From Leeuwenhoekiella parthenopeia (lineage in GTDB: Bacteria > Bacteroidota > Bacteroidia > Flavobacteriales > Flavobacteriaceae): a stretch of 64,000 nt of DNA. A program made the position numbers and the translations under genes. The stretch is from assembly GCF_020782115.1 (NCBI RefSeq), contig NZ_JAJGMW010000011.1, forward strand, positions 62,001 through 126,000. Reading direction: 5' to 3'. Under the pieces are notes generated by a model. The model saw nothing but the letters and a program-made list of their open reading frames with translations. It was not told the DNA's origin and did no database searches. Of this stretch, positions 1 to 8,114 are shown piece by piece (the first letter of the stretch is position 1; every line of letters starts with the position of its first letter).

Positions 1-543
1 GGTGCGTATGTTACGCGAACCCAATTCTAAGGCCATAGACTTTGAAAATCCAATAATACCGGCTTTTGAAGCTGCATAGTTTGCCTGCCCGGCATTTCCT
101 TTTACGCCAACAACAGAGCTCATATTGATGATACTGCCATAACGCTGCTTAAGCATGGTACGCTGCACCGCTTTAGTCATATTAAAAATAGACTTCAGGT
201 TTACCTCAATCACCTGATCAAAATCTTCTTCACTCATACGCATAAGCAGATTATCTTTGGTGATTCCGGCATTGTTTACCAAAACATCGATAGTATCAAA
301 GTCTTCGCTTATTTGTTTAATAAGTTCCTGGCAATCTTCAAATGAAGCTGCGTTAGACTTATAGGCTTTGGCTTTAACCCCCATTGCCGTTAGTTCTTTT
401 TCCAGTTCTTCGGCAGGACCGGCAGATGAACTGTATGTAAAAGCCACATTGGCTCCGTTTTGTGCAAAGACTTTAGCAATACCATGGCCTATACCGCGGC
501 TTGCTCCGGTGATAATTGTGTTTTTTCCTTCTAAAAGTTTCAT
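1..543 (-). CDS. fabG: 3-oxoacyl-ACP reductase, C-terminus off window
   Basis: This is a short-chain dehydrogenase that reduces 3-oxoacyl-ACP with NADPH in fatty acid elongation (cytoplasm, FAS II). Translating the minus strand from the ATG at 543 gives MKLLEGKNTIITGASRGIG, with the TGxxxGxG cofactor loop near residues 13-19, an NNAG motif, the catalytic Ser (NMSS) and YxxxK (NYAASK). About 181 codons lie in the window and the rest is beyond position 1. It lies downstream of sucD on the same strand, but a strong hairpin at 616-647 separates them, so it probably has its own transcript. The family is certain. Assignment to FabG rather than another SDR rests on the typical sequence and length. 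Confidence 0.9.
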   Translation of the reverse strand, partial: MKLLEGKNTIITGASRGIGHGIAKVFAQNGANVAFTYSSSAGPAEELEKELTAMGVKAKAYKSNAASFEDCQELIKQISEDFDTIDVLVNNAGITKDNLLMRMSEEDFDQVIEVNLKSIFNMTKAVQRTMLKQRYGSIINMSSVVGVKGNAGQANYAASKAGIIGFSKSMALELGSRNIRT

Positions 544-615
544 TCTAATCGGGTATCAATAATTAGTTAGTTTGAAGAGCGGTAAATATAGGAAACTTGA
601 AATGTTTGGGCATAA

Positions 616-647
616 AAAAACCGACACATTGTGGCGTGTCGGTTTTT
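616..647 (-). terminator. Intrinsic terminator after sucD
   Basis: A perfect 12-bp stem (AAAAACCGACAC at 616-627, GTGTCGGTTTTT at 636-647) encloses an 8-nt loop. The arms start and end with A/T runs, so the hairpin can act in both directions. It sits between the stop of leftward sucD and the start of leftward fabG. Confidence 0.85.
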
Positions 648-665
648 AAATTTATTCTGAACCTA

Positions 666-1538
666 TTAGGCTAAAAGCTCTGCTACTTTTTTGCCAATTT
701 CAGCAGGAGAGTCCACAACGTGTACTCCGTTTTCTCTTAAAATCTTCTTTTTATCTGCGGCAGACTCACCCTCTCCGGAAACAATAGCACCTGCGTGACC
801 CATTGTTCTTCCTGCCGGGGCAGTCTCTCCAGCGATAAAACCGATAACCGGCTTTTTGGTGCCGCTGGCTTTAATCCATCGTGCAGCGTCGGCTTCAAGC
901 TGACCACCTATCTCCCCGATCATTACTACAGCTTCGGTCTCTGGATCGTTTATAAGCAATTCTACAGCTTCTTTTGTGGTAGTCCCAATGATTGGGTCTC
1001 CACCTATTCCTATCGCAGTAGTTATTCCTAAACCTTGTTTTACAACCTGATCGGCAGCTTCATAAGTAAGGGTTCCTGATTTAGAAACGATGCCTACTTT
1101 TCCTTTTTTAAATACAAAGCCTGGCATAATACCCACTTTAGCCTCGCCGGGAGTAATAACTCCGGGGCAGTTAGGACCTATTAATCTGCAATCTTTGTCT
1201 TTGATATAGTCTGCAGCTTTAATCATATCTGATACAGGGATACCTTCAGTAATCGCAATGATTACCTTAATGCCGGCATCTGCAGCTTCCATTATAGCGT
1301 CAGCAGCAAAGGCTGGTGGTACAAAAATTATTGAAACATCTGCGCCGGTTTCTTTTACAGCATCCTCAACGGTGTTAAAAACCGGTTTGTCAAGATGGGA
1401 CTGTCCTCCTTTACCCGGAGTCACACCGCCTACTACATTAGTGCCGTATTCTATCATTTGACCCGCGTGAAAAGTACCTTCACTACCGGTAAAACCTTGT
1501 ACAATTATTTTGGAATCTTTATTAACTAAAACGCTCAT
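666..1538 (-). CDS. sucD: Succinyl-CoA synthetase alpha subunit
   Basis: This is the ADP/GDP-forming succinate-CoA ligase alpha subunit of the TCA cycle, which works as a complex with SucB. The 290 aa match the usual family length. The N-terminal CoA-binding Rossmann domain starts [20 protein letters not shown]. The C-terminal half carries the GHAGAIV motif, whose His is the phosphorylated active-site residue in the family. sucB is not adjacent, and split suc genes are common in Flavobacteria. A TAnnTTTG-like element on the minus strand (CAAAAGTA at 1562-1569 on the plus strand) lies about 25 bp upstream of the start and may be its promoter -7 box. The hairpin at 616-647 ends the transcript. 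Confidence 0.95.
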   Translation of the reverse strand: MSVLVNKDSKIIVQGFTGSEGTFHAGQMIEYGTNVVGGVTPGKGGQSHLDKPVFNTVEDAVKETGADVSIIFVPPAFAADAIMEAADAGIKVIIAITEGIPVSDMIKAADYIKDKDCRLIGPNCPGVITPGEAKVGIMPGFVFKKGKVGIVSKSGTLTYEAADQVVKQGLGITTAIGIGGDPIIGTTTKEAVELLINDPETEAVVMIGEIGGQLEADAARWIKASGTKKPVIGFIAGETAPAGRTMGHAGAIVSGEGESAADKKKILRENGVHVVDSPAEIGKKVAELLA

Positions 1539-1598
1539 GAGTTGTTTAATTTTTGTGAAAGCAAAAGTAATTTTTTAAAGACGAAACCTAAAGGAATA

Positions 1599-2012
1599 TT
1601 AAGATTTTATGCGAATGTGGGCATCGATATTAAGCGGGTCTTCATCACTGGGCTGGCTTATTTGATACCCGCGATACAGGAGTCCGTCTTTAAGCTCCCA
1701 CATCGCCATAAAATGAATAATACCCACTTCTTCTTCCGGATTTTCTACGGTCTTAATATAATAGGTAAGGCGTATACTCGCCGTATTTCCTTCTTCAATC
1801 AGATGACTTACGGAAGAGCGCAGCGAGATGAATGATTTGCCCATTTCCTTAGACATATTAGAAATGTCGTCATAAGTCATTTTAGAAAAGCCTGTTGAAG
1901 CATTCCAATATAATTCTGCTTCTTTATGCAGGTATTTTTTGAGAACAGTGGGATCATTAAAAAAATCGGATTCGTATAAGCCTTTTACAAGTTCTTTAGC
2001 TGATGCACTCAT
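1599..2012 (-). CDS. NTF2/SnoaL-like protein
   Basis: This 137-aa protein resembles the nuclear-transport-factor-2 (SnoaL-like) alpha+beta cone fold. It has an N-terminal helix (MSASAKELVKGLYESDFFND), a central stretch about a tree of charged strands, and a C-terminal strand region with MAMWELKDGLLYRGYQ. This fold occurs in small enzymes and ligand-binding proteins, and nothing in the sequence fixes a substrate. The start lies 1 bp from the stop of the LpxD-like gene upstream, so the two are probably translationally linked. The position at the end of the lipid A operon may be only a conserved neighbourhood, since no role in lipid A is evident. Confidence 0.7.
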   Translation of the reverse strand: MSASAKELVKGLYESDFFNDPTVLKKYLHKEAELYWNASTGFSKMTYDDISNMSKEMGKSFISLRSSVSHLIEEGNTASIRLTYYIKTVENPEEEVGIIHFMAMWELKDGLLYRGYQISQPSDEDPLNIDAHIRIKS

Positions 2013-2013
2013 T

Positions 2014-2949
2014 TCATTTTTTTATTTGTTCTAAAATATAAGGAATCTGTCTGATTGATGCCATTTCCCTGAATTTCTTCTTGCTGTCTTCTGCCGGGCT
2101 TCCTAAATAGGATTTTCCGCCTTCAAGGGTACGCCCTACTCCACTTTGGGCAAAAATCACAGCCTTTTCTTTGATTGTTATGCCACTCGCGATACCTACC
2201 TGACCCCAGATCACCACATCGTCTTCAACAACCACACAGCCCGAAATACCGGACTGGGCAGCGACCAGAACCCGTTTTCCAAGACGTGTATCGTGACCTA
2301 CGTGTACCTGATTATCGAGTTTTGAACCCCAACCGATAACGGTATCTGCGGTAACTCCGCGGTCTATAGTGCAGGATGCTCCCAGTTCTACATAATCTTC
2401 TATCACCACTTTCCCTCCCGAAAGAAGGCGGTCAAAACCGGTCTCCCGCTTTTTATAGTAAAATGCATCGGCTCCCAGAATGCTACCCGAATGAATGATC
2501 ACGTGATCTCCAATCACGGTATCATCATACAAAGTGACATTAGGATGAATGATACAATGCTTACCAATTTTCACATTATTGCCAATAAAGCAATTAGGCT
2601 GAATTATGGTGTGCTCACCTATAACGGCCGTTTCTGCGATTGACGCATTTGCTTTTTGAAAAGGTTTAAAATAGCGCGTTAACTTATTAAAATCCCGAAA
2701 CGGATCATCTGAAATGAGAAGTGCCTTTCCGTCAGGACAGGCTACCTTTTTGTTTATCAATACAACGGTAGCAGCAGACTCCAGGGCTTTATCGTAATAT
2801 TTGGGATGGTCAACAAAAACGATATCTCCGGGTTCAACCACGTGAATCTCATTCATTCCGGTTACCGGAAAATCAGCATCACCTACATACTCAATATCAT
2901 TGAGCAATGCAGCTATCTGAGCCAGAGTATGTTTTTGCGGAAATTTCAA
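2014..2949 (-). CDS. LpxD-like acyltransferase paralogue
   Basis: This 311-aa left-handed beta-helix protein resembles UDP-3-O-acylglucosamine N-acyltransferase. It has the N-terminal LpxD-type domain (residues about 1-100) followed by hexapeptide repeats such as IGEHTIIQPN and IGNNVKIGKH. The stretch KLDNQVHVGHDTRLG aligns with the LpxD active-site segment, so the catalytic His is retained. A second, more canonical LpxD of 342 aa lies in the same operon (5754-6782). This shorter copy is 4 bp from efp. It could have a different acyl-chain or sugar specificity, or be partly redundant. The family is clear but the exact substrate is not. Confidence 0.8.
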   Translation of the reverse strand: MKFPQKHTLAQIAALLNDIEYVGDADFPVTGMNEIHVVEPGDIVFVDHPKYYDKALESAATVVLINKKVACPDGKALLISDDPFRDFNKLTRYFKPFQKANASIAETAVIGEHTIIQPNCFIGNNVKIGKHCIIHPNVTLYDDTVIGDHVIIHSGSILGADAFYYKKRETGFDRLLSGGKVVIEDYVELGASCTIDRGVTADTVIGWGSKLDNQVHVGHDTRLGKRVLVAAQSGISGCVVVEDDVVIWGQVGIASGITIKEKAVIFAQSGVGRTLEGGKSYLGSPAEDSKKKFREMASIRQIPYILEQIKK

Positions 2950-2953
2950 ACGC

Positions 2954-3520
2954 TTATTCTTTTATACGCTCTTTATAGGTCCCCTTTTCGGTCTCTATTT
3001 TAATTTTATCCCCTTCATTGATAAACAAGGGTACGTTTACTTCCGCACCGGTTTCAACAGTTGCCGGTTTGGTTGCGTTAGTTGCAGTGTTTCCTTTTAC
3101 ACCGGGCTCTGTGGCCGTAACCGTAAGAATAACGTGTGCCGGCATATCTACAGAAAGGGGCATATTATCCTCGGTATTTATTGCAATGGTTACCACTTCG
3201 CCTTCCTTTAATAAACCGGGTTGGTCAAGAGCAGACTCCATCAATCGTATTTGAGTGTAATCTTCGGTATTCATAAAGTGATACCATTCACCATCGTTAT
3301 ATAAAAATTGATATCCTTTGGTTTCTACACGTACCTCGTCAATTTTATGTCCGGCTGAAAAGGTGTTATCTAAAACTTTTCCGTTGGTGACACTTTTTAA
3401 TTTTGTTCTAACAAAAGCGGGACCTTTACCCGGCTTAACGTGTAAAAATTCAATAATTTTATAAATATCGTGATTGTAATGAATACACATCCCGTTGCGG
3501 ATGTCTGAAGTAGTTGCCAT
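2954..3520 (-). CDS. efp: Elongation factor P
   Basis: EF-P binds stalled ribosomes between the P and E sites and promotes peptide bond formation at polyproline stretches. The 188 aa are the full family length: an N-terminal KOW-like domain and two OB domains. The exposed loop VKPGKGPAFVR, where the modified Lys lies in the family, is at about residues 28-38, and the C-terminal OB domain follows FINEGDKIKIETE. The gene lies between lpxA and the LpxD paralogue in the same direction. The 44-bp gap to lpxA leaves room for an internal promoter. Confidence 0.96.
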   Translation of the reverse strand: MATTSDIRNGMCIHYNHDIYKIIEFLHVKPGKGPAFVRTKLKSVTNGKVLDNTFSAGHKIDEVRVETKGYQFLYNDGEWYHFMNTEDYTQIRLMESALDQPGLLKEGEVVTIAINTEDNMPLSVDMPAHVILTVTATEPGVKGNTATNATKPATVETGAEVNVPLFINEGDKIKIETEKGTYKERIKE

Positions 3521-3564
3521 ACTATTAAGTTATAATCTTTAGATAATGCTTTTAAAAAAATCTG

Positions 3565-4350
3565 TTAGTTGGTAGTAAAATATCCTTTCATAATTCCGCG
3601 CTGAGAATTACGTATAAACTGAAGGATTTCATCGCGTTCGGGAGTTGCTTCCATCTCGGCTTCAATGATATTTACTGCCTGAGTATTGTTGTAATTCTTT
3701 TGGTACAAGATGCGGTAAATATCCTGTATTTCCCTGATTTTTTCGGTAGTAAAACCGCGACGTCTTAATCCAATGGAGTTTATACCCACATACGAAAGGG
3801 GTTCACGACCTGCTTTTACATAAGGGGGTACGTCTTTACGCACCAGAGAACCACCGGTAACAAAAGCGTGACTGCCTATGGTACAAAATTGCTGTACTGC
3901 GGCCATTCCGGCCAAAACAACATAATCTCCTACCACAATGTGACCGGCCAGTGTGCTGTTATTTGAAAAGATACAATGATCTCCTACAATACAGTCATGG
4001 GCGATATGGCTGTAAGCCATAATCCAGCAATTTTGACCAATCTGAGTTTTCATGCGGTCTGAAGTACCACGGTTTATAGTTACACACTCTCTGATGGTGG
4101 TGTTGTCTCCTATAATGGTTACTGTATCTTCATCGTCAAATTTCTTGTCCTGTGGAATTGCAGAAATTACTGCTCCGGGAAAAATATTTACATTTTTACC
4201 GATGCGTGCACCTTCCATGATGGTTACATTTGAGCCTATCCAGCTTCCTTCTCCAATGACTACATTGTTGTTGATGGTTGTAAAAGGCTCAATTACCACA
4301 TTCTTGGCAATTTTTGCTCCGGGGTGTACGTATGCTAAAGGTTGATTCAT
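3565..4350 (-). CDS. lpxA: UDP-N-acetylglucosamine acyltransferase
   Basis: LpxA catalyses the first step of lipid A synthesis, transferring 3-hydroxyacyl from ACP to UDP-GlcNAc in the cytoplasm. The 261-aa protein has an N-terminal left-handed beta-helix made of hexapeptide repeats (IAKNVVIEPF, IGSNVTIMEGA), the active-site segment MAYSHIAHDCIVG with the catalytic His, and the C-terminal helical domain (LRRRGFTTEKIREIQDIYR). The length fits E. coli LpxA (262 aa). It follows lpxC-fabZ by 4 bp, which indicates one transcript. Confidence 0.96.
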   Translation of the reverse strand: MNQPLAYVHPGAKIAKNVVIEPFTTINNNVVIGEGSWIGSNVTIMEGARIGKNVNIFPGAVISAIPQDKKFDDEDTVTIIGDNTTIRECVTINRGTSDRMKTQIGQNCWIMAYSHIAHDCIVGDHCIFSNNSTLAGHIVVGDYVVLAGMAAVQQFCTIGSHAFVTGGSLVRKDVPPYVKAGREPLSYVGINSIGLRRRGFTTEKIREIQDIYRILYQKNYNNTQAVNIIEAEMEATPERDEILQFIRNSQRGIMKGYFTTN

Positions 4351-4354
4351 AAAT

Positions 4355-5764
4355 CTAGTCTTTCTTAACTTTTACGATTTGGGCCATAAGTTCTGCTTCA
4401 GAAACCAGCTTGCCGTTAACGTAAGCGCTTCCCTGCATATGGCATATTCCCCGGCGTATTGGGGACAACAAATCTAGTTTAAAAATAAGTGTGTCTCCCG
4501 GTAAAACCTGTTGTTTAAAGCGTACATTATCAATTTTCATAAAATACGTCAAATAATTTTCAGGATCGGGTACGGTACTTAATACCAGTATACCTCCTGT
4601 TTGCGCCATCGCTTCAACCTGTAAAACTCCAGGCATAACGGGAGCTCCCGGAAAATGGCCTACAAAAAAAGGCTCATTCATCGTTACGTTTTTAAGCCCA
4701 ACTACTCCGGTATCTGAAATTTCAAGAATTTTATCGACCAGCAAAAACGGAGGTCTGTGCGGCAGCATCGCCATAATCTGATTAATGTCTTTTACCGGGG
4801 GTTTTGACAAATCGAAAGTGGGAACGTTGTTGCGTTTCTCAAGCTTGATTATTTTCTTCAGTTTTTTGGCAAACTGGGTATTCACATAGTGCCCGGGTTT
4901 ATTGGCGATCACTTTACCGCGTATGGGCATTCCTACCAGAGCAAGATCACCTATAACGTCAAGCAGTTTGTGTCTGGCTGCTTCATTAGGATGATGTAGG
5001 GTAAGATTATCAAGAATTCCGTTTGGTTTAACCGAAATCGAATCTTTATTAAAAGCCGAACGCAATTTTTTCATCGTTTCAGGAGACAATTCCTTATCTA
5101 CGTAAACAATAGCGTTATTAAGATCTCCTCCTTTTATTAAACCATTCTCCAGCAACATTTCAATTTCATGTAGAAAACTGAAGGTTCTCGAATCTGAAAT
5201 TTCGTCTTTAAACTCTGAAATATCTTTAATACTGGCGTTTTGAGTTCCCAGAATTTTTGTGCCAAAGTCGACCATAGTAGTCAACTGGTAGTTGTCTGCC
5301 GGCATAAGAATGATCTCACTCCCGGTTTTTTCATCAAGATAGCTGATAACCTCAGTTACAACGTATTCTTCACGCTGTGCTTCCTGCTCTTTAAGTCCGA
5401 CTTTTTCGAGGGCTTCCACAAAAAACTTAGAAGAACCATCCATTATAGGAGGCTCAGAGGCATTGAGTTCAATACAAATATTATCTATCCCAAGGCCAAC
5501 GCAGGCAGCGAGAACATGCTCACTGGTCTGGATATAAACACCCATTTTTTCAAGGTTGGTACCTCGCTGGGTATTTTCCACATAATCTGCATTTGCCTCA
5601 ATAATAGGCTGACCTTCAAGGTCTACGCGCTTAAAAAAGTGCCCTGTATTTTCATCGGCAGGTTTAAAAGTAAGAGTAACATTCTTACCTGTATGTAAAC
5701 CAACGCCGGTTAAGGAAACCTCACCGGCGATTGTATATTGCTTTCCTTCAGCTTTACTTATCAT
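4355..5764 (-). CDS. lpxC/fabZ: Bifunctional LpxC deacetylase / FabZ dehydratase
   Basis: This 469-aa fusion protein is typical of Bacteroidota. Residues about 1-310 are UDP-3-O-acyl-GlcNAc deacetylase, the committed step of lipid A synthesis, with zinc ligand signatures TSEHVLAAC and HKLLDVIGDL. Residues about 320-469 are 3-hydroxyacyl-ACP dehydratase, with LPHRPPFLLVDK and the active-site GHFPGAPVMPG followed by EAMAQ. Fusing the two puts lipid A commitment and fatty acid elongation, which compete for 3-hydroxyacyl-ACP, in one polypeptide. The start overlaps the end of lpxD by 11 bp. Confidence 0.96.
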   Translation of the reverse strand: MISKAEGKQYTIAGEVSLTGVGLHTGKNVTLTFKPADENTGHFFKRVDLEGQPIIEANADYVENTQRGTNLEKMGVYIQTSEHVLAACVGLGIDNICIELNASEPPIMDGSSKFFVEALEKVGLKEQEAQREEYVVTEVISYLDEKTGSEIILMPADNYQLTTMVDFGTKILGTQNASIKDISEFKDEISDSRTFSFLHEIEMLLENGLIKGGDLNNAIVYVDKELSPETMKKLRSAFNKDSISVKPNGILDNLTLHHPNEAARHKLLDVIGDLALVGMPIRGKVIANKPGHYVNTQFAKKLKKIIKLEKRNNVPTFDLSKPPVKDINQIMAMLPHRPPFLLVDKILEISDTGVVGLKNVTMNEPFFVGHFPGAPVMPGVLQVEAMAQTGGILVLSTVPDPENYLTYFMKIDNVRFKQQVLPGDTLIFKLDLLSPIRRGICHMQGSAYVNGKLVSEAELMAQIVKVKKD

Positions 5765-6782
5765 TGGATTTTTGTTTTTCCAAATTATTTATTTGTTTGA
5801 CTAAATCGGGAAGGTTTTTAAAATGTACATAAGACTTATTGTAGTCACTGTAAGAGATAGCCGGAGAACCCTGAACCGCCTCATCATCTTTAAGATTACG
5901 ACCAATACCGGATTGTGCCTGAATACGCACCCGGTCACCAATGGTAAGATGCCCTACTATTCCCACCTGGCCTCCTATAAGGCAGTTTCGGCCTATTTTG
6001 GTAGAGCCTGCAATACCGGTTTGAGCAGCGATTGCTGTATGCTCGCCTATTTCTACATTATGGGCAATCTGTATTTGATTGTCGAGCTTCACCCCTCTTC
6101 TGATAATGGTAGAGCCTAAAGTTGCTCTGTCTATAGTAGTTCCTGCACCAATATCTACATTATCTTCGATAATCACATTTCCCGTTTGGGGTATGCGTGT
6201 ATATTCGCCTTTCTCATCTGGTGCAAAACCAAAACCATCGGCTCCAATGATAACGCCGCTATGTACGTATACGGTTTTACCAATTACAGAATCTGAATAT
6301 ATTTTTGCTCCCTGAAAGATAACCGAATCATCTCCAATACTGCAATTGTCTCCTATGTAAACATTGGGGTAAATCTTGACGTTGTTGCCAATTTTTACGT
6401 TATTGCCCAAATAGGAAAAGGCCCCAATATAGACATTGTCACCATAACTGGCCGACTCTGATATAAAAACCGGGTTTTCGACCCCTGTCTTATTTAGCTT
6501 GACCTGATTGTAATATTCCAGAAGTTTGGAAAAGGATTTATAAGCATCTTCAACGCGAATAAGCGTTATATTTAGCTCTTTCTCGGGTTTAAAACCTTTG
6601 TCAACAATAGCAATTGAAGCACCGGTTTTATAGATATAAGGCGTGTACTTAGGATTGGAAAGAAAGGTTAAGGAGCCTTCTGTTCCCTCTTCAATTTTTG
6701 AAAGTTTAGATACTTCTGCTTCGGGATTGCCGTCAACAGTACCATCTAAAATCCCAGCAATCTGTTCGGCTGTAAATTTCAT
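5754..6782 (-). CDS. lpxD: UDP-3-O-acylglucosamine N-acyltransferase
   Basis: LpxD adds the second 3-hydroxyacyl chain to UDP-3-O-acylglucosamine, the third step of the Raetz pathway. The 342-aa protein has the N-terminal uridine-binding domain (MKFTAEQIAGILDGTVDGN), a long run of hexapeptide repeats, and LDNQIQIAHNVEIGEH carrying the catalytic His. A C-terminal helix ends in Lys-rich sequence. It is the first lipid A gene of the leftward operon and overlaps lpxC-fabZ by 11 bp. Compared with the 311-aa paralogue at 2014-2949, this one matches canonical LpxD length and motifs. Confidence 0.95.
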   Translation of the reverse strand: MKFTAEQIAGILDGTVDGNPEAEVSKLSKIEEGTEGSLTFLSNPKYTPYIYKTGASIAIVDKGFKPEKELNITLIRVEDAYKSFSKLLEYYNQVKLNKTGVENPVFISESASYGDNVYIGAFSYLGNNVKIGNNVKIYPNVYIGDNCSIGDDSVIFQGAKIYSDSVIGKTVYVHSGVIIGADGFGFAPDEKGEYTRIPQTGNVIIEDNVDIGAGTTIDRATLGSTIIRRGVKLDNQIQIAHNVEIGEHTAIAAQTGIAGSTKIGRNCLIGGQVGIVGHLTIGDRVRIQAQSGIGRNLKDDEAVQGSPAISYSDYNKSYVHFKNLPDLVKQINNLEKQKSNDK

Positions 6783-6806
6783 CTTGGCAAAAATAGCAAA
6801 AAAGCC

Positions 6807-8036
6807 TTAAATCAAATGCTTTGGATAACAGATATAGTTTTTGGTGACAACCTTGGATAAAGCCTTGAGGCTCAATTGATCACTGGCCGAAACAACGTCA
6901 ACAACTTTTCCTTTTTTCGTCAAAATATTTATCGCCTCCTTTTTTAAAGTATAGGCCTGATTGGTAATTGTTCCGGTAAAAACAAAATAATCTGCTTCAT
7001 CATCAGAAAGATTCAGGAGCTTTTTAACAGCCTCTTTTTGCCCTTGTATAAAGTCTGAAGCAAATGGCTTTTTCTTGATTTTTATACGCGGAAGTTTTCG
7101 GTTTATAATAATTTGAGAAAGTTTCCTCAAAACAAAATCGTCGTGATCACACCAGGATTTCATAGCCGAGATTACATCATAGTCATCCAGTTGAGCAAAC
7201 ACCTCCAGCGCGTGATCGTCAAATTTACCTTCTGAATTGGTCTTTTTAAGAAAAAACCCAAGAGGTCTGCTGGCTGGCAATTCAACTCCCTTATGTGTCA
7301 GCTCTTTGGCCCGCATCAAAACACGTACTAAAACCTGTTCTGCAACCAGACTGGTCTTATGAAGATAAACCTGCCAGTACATCAATCTGCGTGCGACGAG
7401 AAATTTTTCAATGGTATAAATCCCTTTTTCTTCAACCATAAGCTGATCGTCCTTTACATTAAGCATAGCCAGAATACGATCGGTATTGATATTTCCTTCA
7501 GCCATTCCCGTGTAAAAGCTGTCGCGCTTAAGATAATCTGTTCGGTCCATATCCAATTGCCCGGAAACCAATTGATGCAAAAAAGGACGGTGATAGGTTC
7601 CCTTAAAAATTTTAATGGCCAGGGTTAAACTTCCGTTAAACTCCTCATTCAGTTTTTCGATAAACAGCAAACCTATTTGCTCGTGATTAATGTGCTCTAC
7701 AATGCTATTTTCCATCGCATGCGAAAAAGGCCCGTGACCAATATCGTGCAACAAGATTGCAGCCATCGCCGCTTCTTTTTCCTGCAGACTCACCATAACA
7801 CCTTTCTGTTCAAGCTTTTCTAAAGCTTTTTGCATGATATGCAAACAACCTATGGCATGATGAAAACGCGTATGATGTGCACCGGGATAAACCAGATACG
7901 ACATTCCCATTTGAGAGATGCGCCTTAGTCGCTGAAAATAATTATGCTGTATTAAATCGAAAATGAGCCCCTTTGGGATGGTAATAAAGCCATAAATAGG
8001 GTCGTTAATTATCGTAAGTTTGTGAGGAATCTTCAA
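6807..8036 (-). CDS. HD-domain phosphohydrolase (dNTPase-like)
   Basis: This 409-aa metal-dependent phosphohydrolase belongs to the HD superfamily, close to deoxynucleoside triphosphate triphosphohydrolase/SAMHD1-like proteins. The N-terminus has YPGAHHTRFHHAIGCLH, then ILLHDIGHGPFSHAMEN with the HD doublet, and DMDRTDYLKRDSFYTG with the distal Asp. Family members cleave dNTPs or related nucleotides, but the real substrate here is unknown. It starts 24 bp upstream of lpxD on the same strand. Its start faces porX across 78 bp, which forms a divergent promoter region. The plus-strand CAAATATA at 8101-8108 reads as a TAnnTTTG -7 box for this gene. Confidence 0.88.
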   Translation of the reverse strand: MKIPHKLTIINDPIYGFITIPKGLIFDLIQHNYFQRLRRISQMGMSYLVYPGAHHTRFHHAIGCLHIMQKALEKLEQKGVMVSLQEKEAAMAAILLHDIGHGPFSHAMENSIVEHINHEQIGLLFIEKLNEEFNGSLTLAIKIFKGTYHRPFLHQLVSGQLDMDRTDYLKRDSFYTGMAEGNINTDRILAMLNVKDDQLMVEEKGIYTIEKFLVARRLMYWQVYLHKTSLVAEQVLVRVLMRAKELTHKGVELPASRPLGFFLKKTNSEGKFDDHALEVFAQLDDYDVISAMKSWCDHDDFVLRKLSQIIINRKLPRIKIKKKPFASDFIQGQKEAVKKLLNLSDDEADYFVFTGTITNQAYTLKKEAINILTKKGKVVDVVSASDQLSLKALSKVVTKNYICYPKHLI

Positions 8037-8114
8037 ACAAGAAATCTTTTTGAATTAAAATATGCTTAAGCATAGTCGCGGGCTTATGCCTGCCGATAAA
8101 CAAATATACTATAT

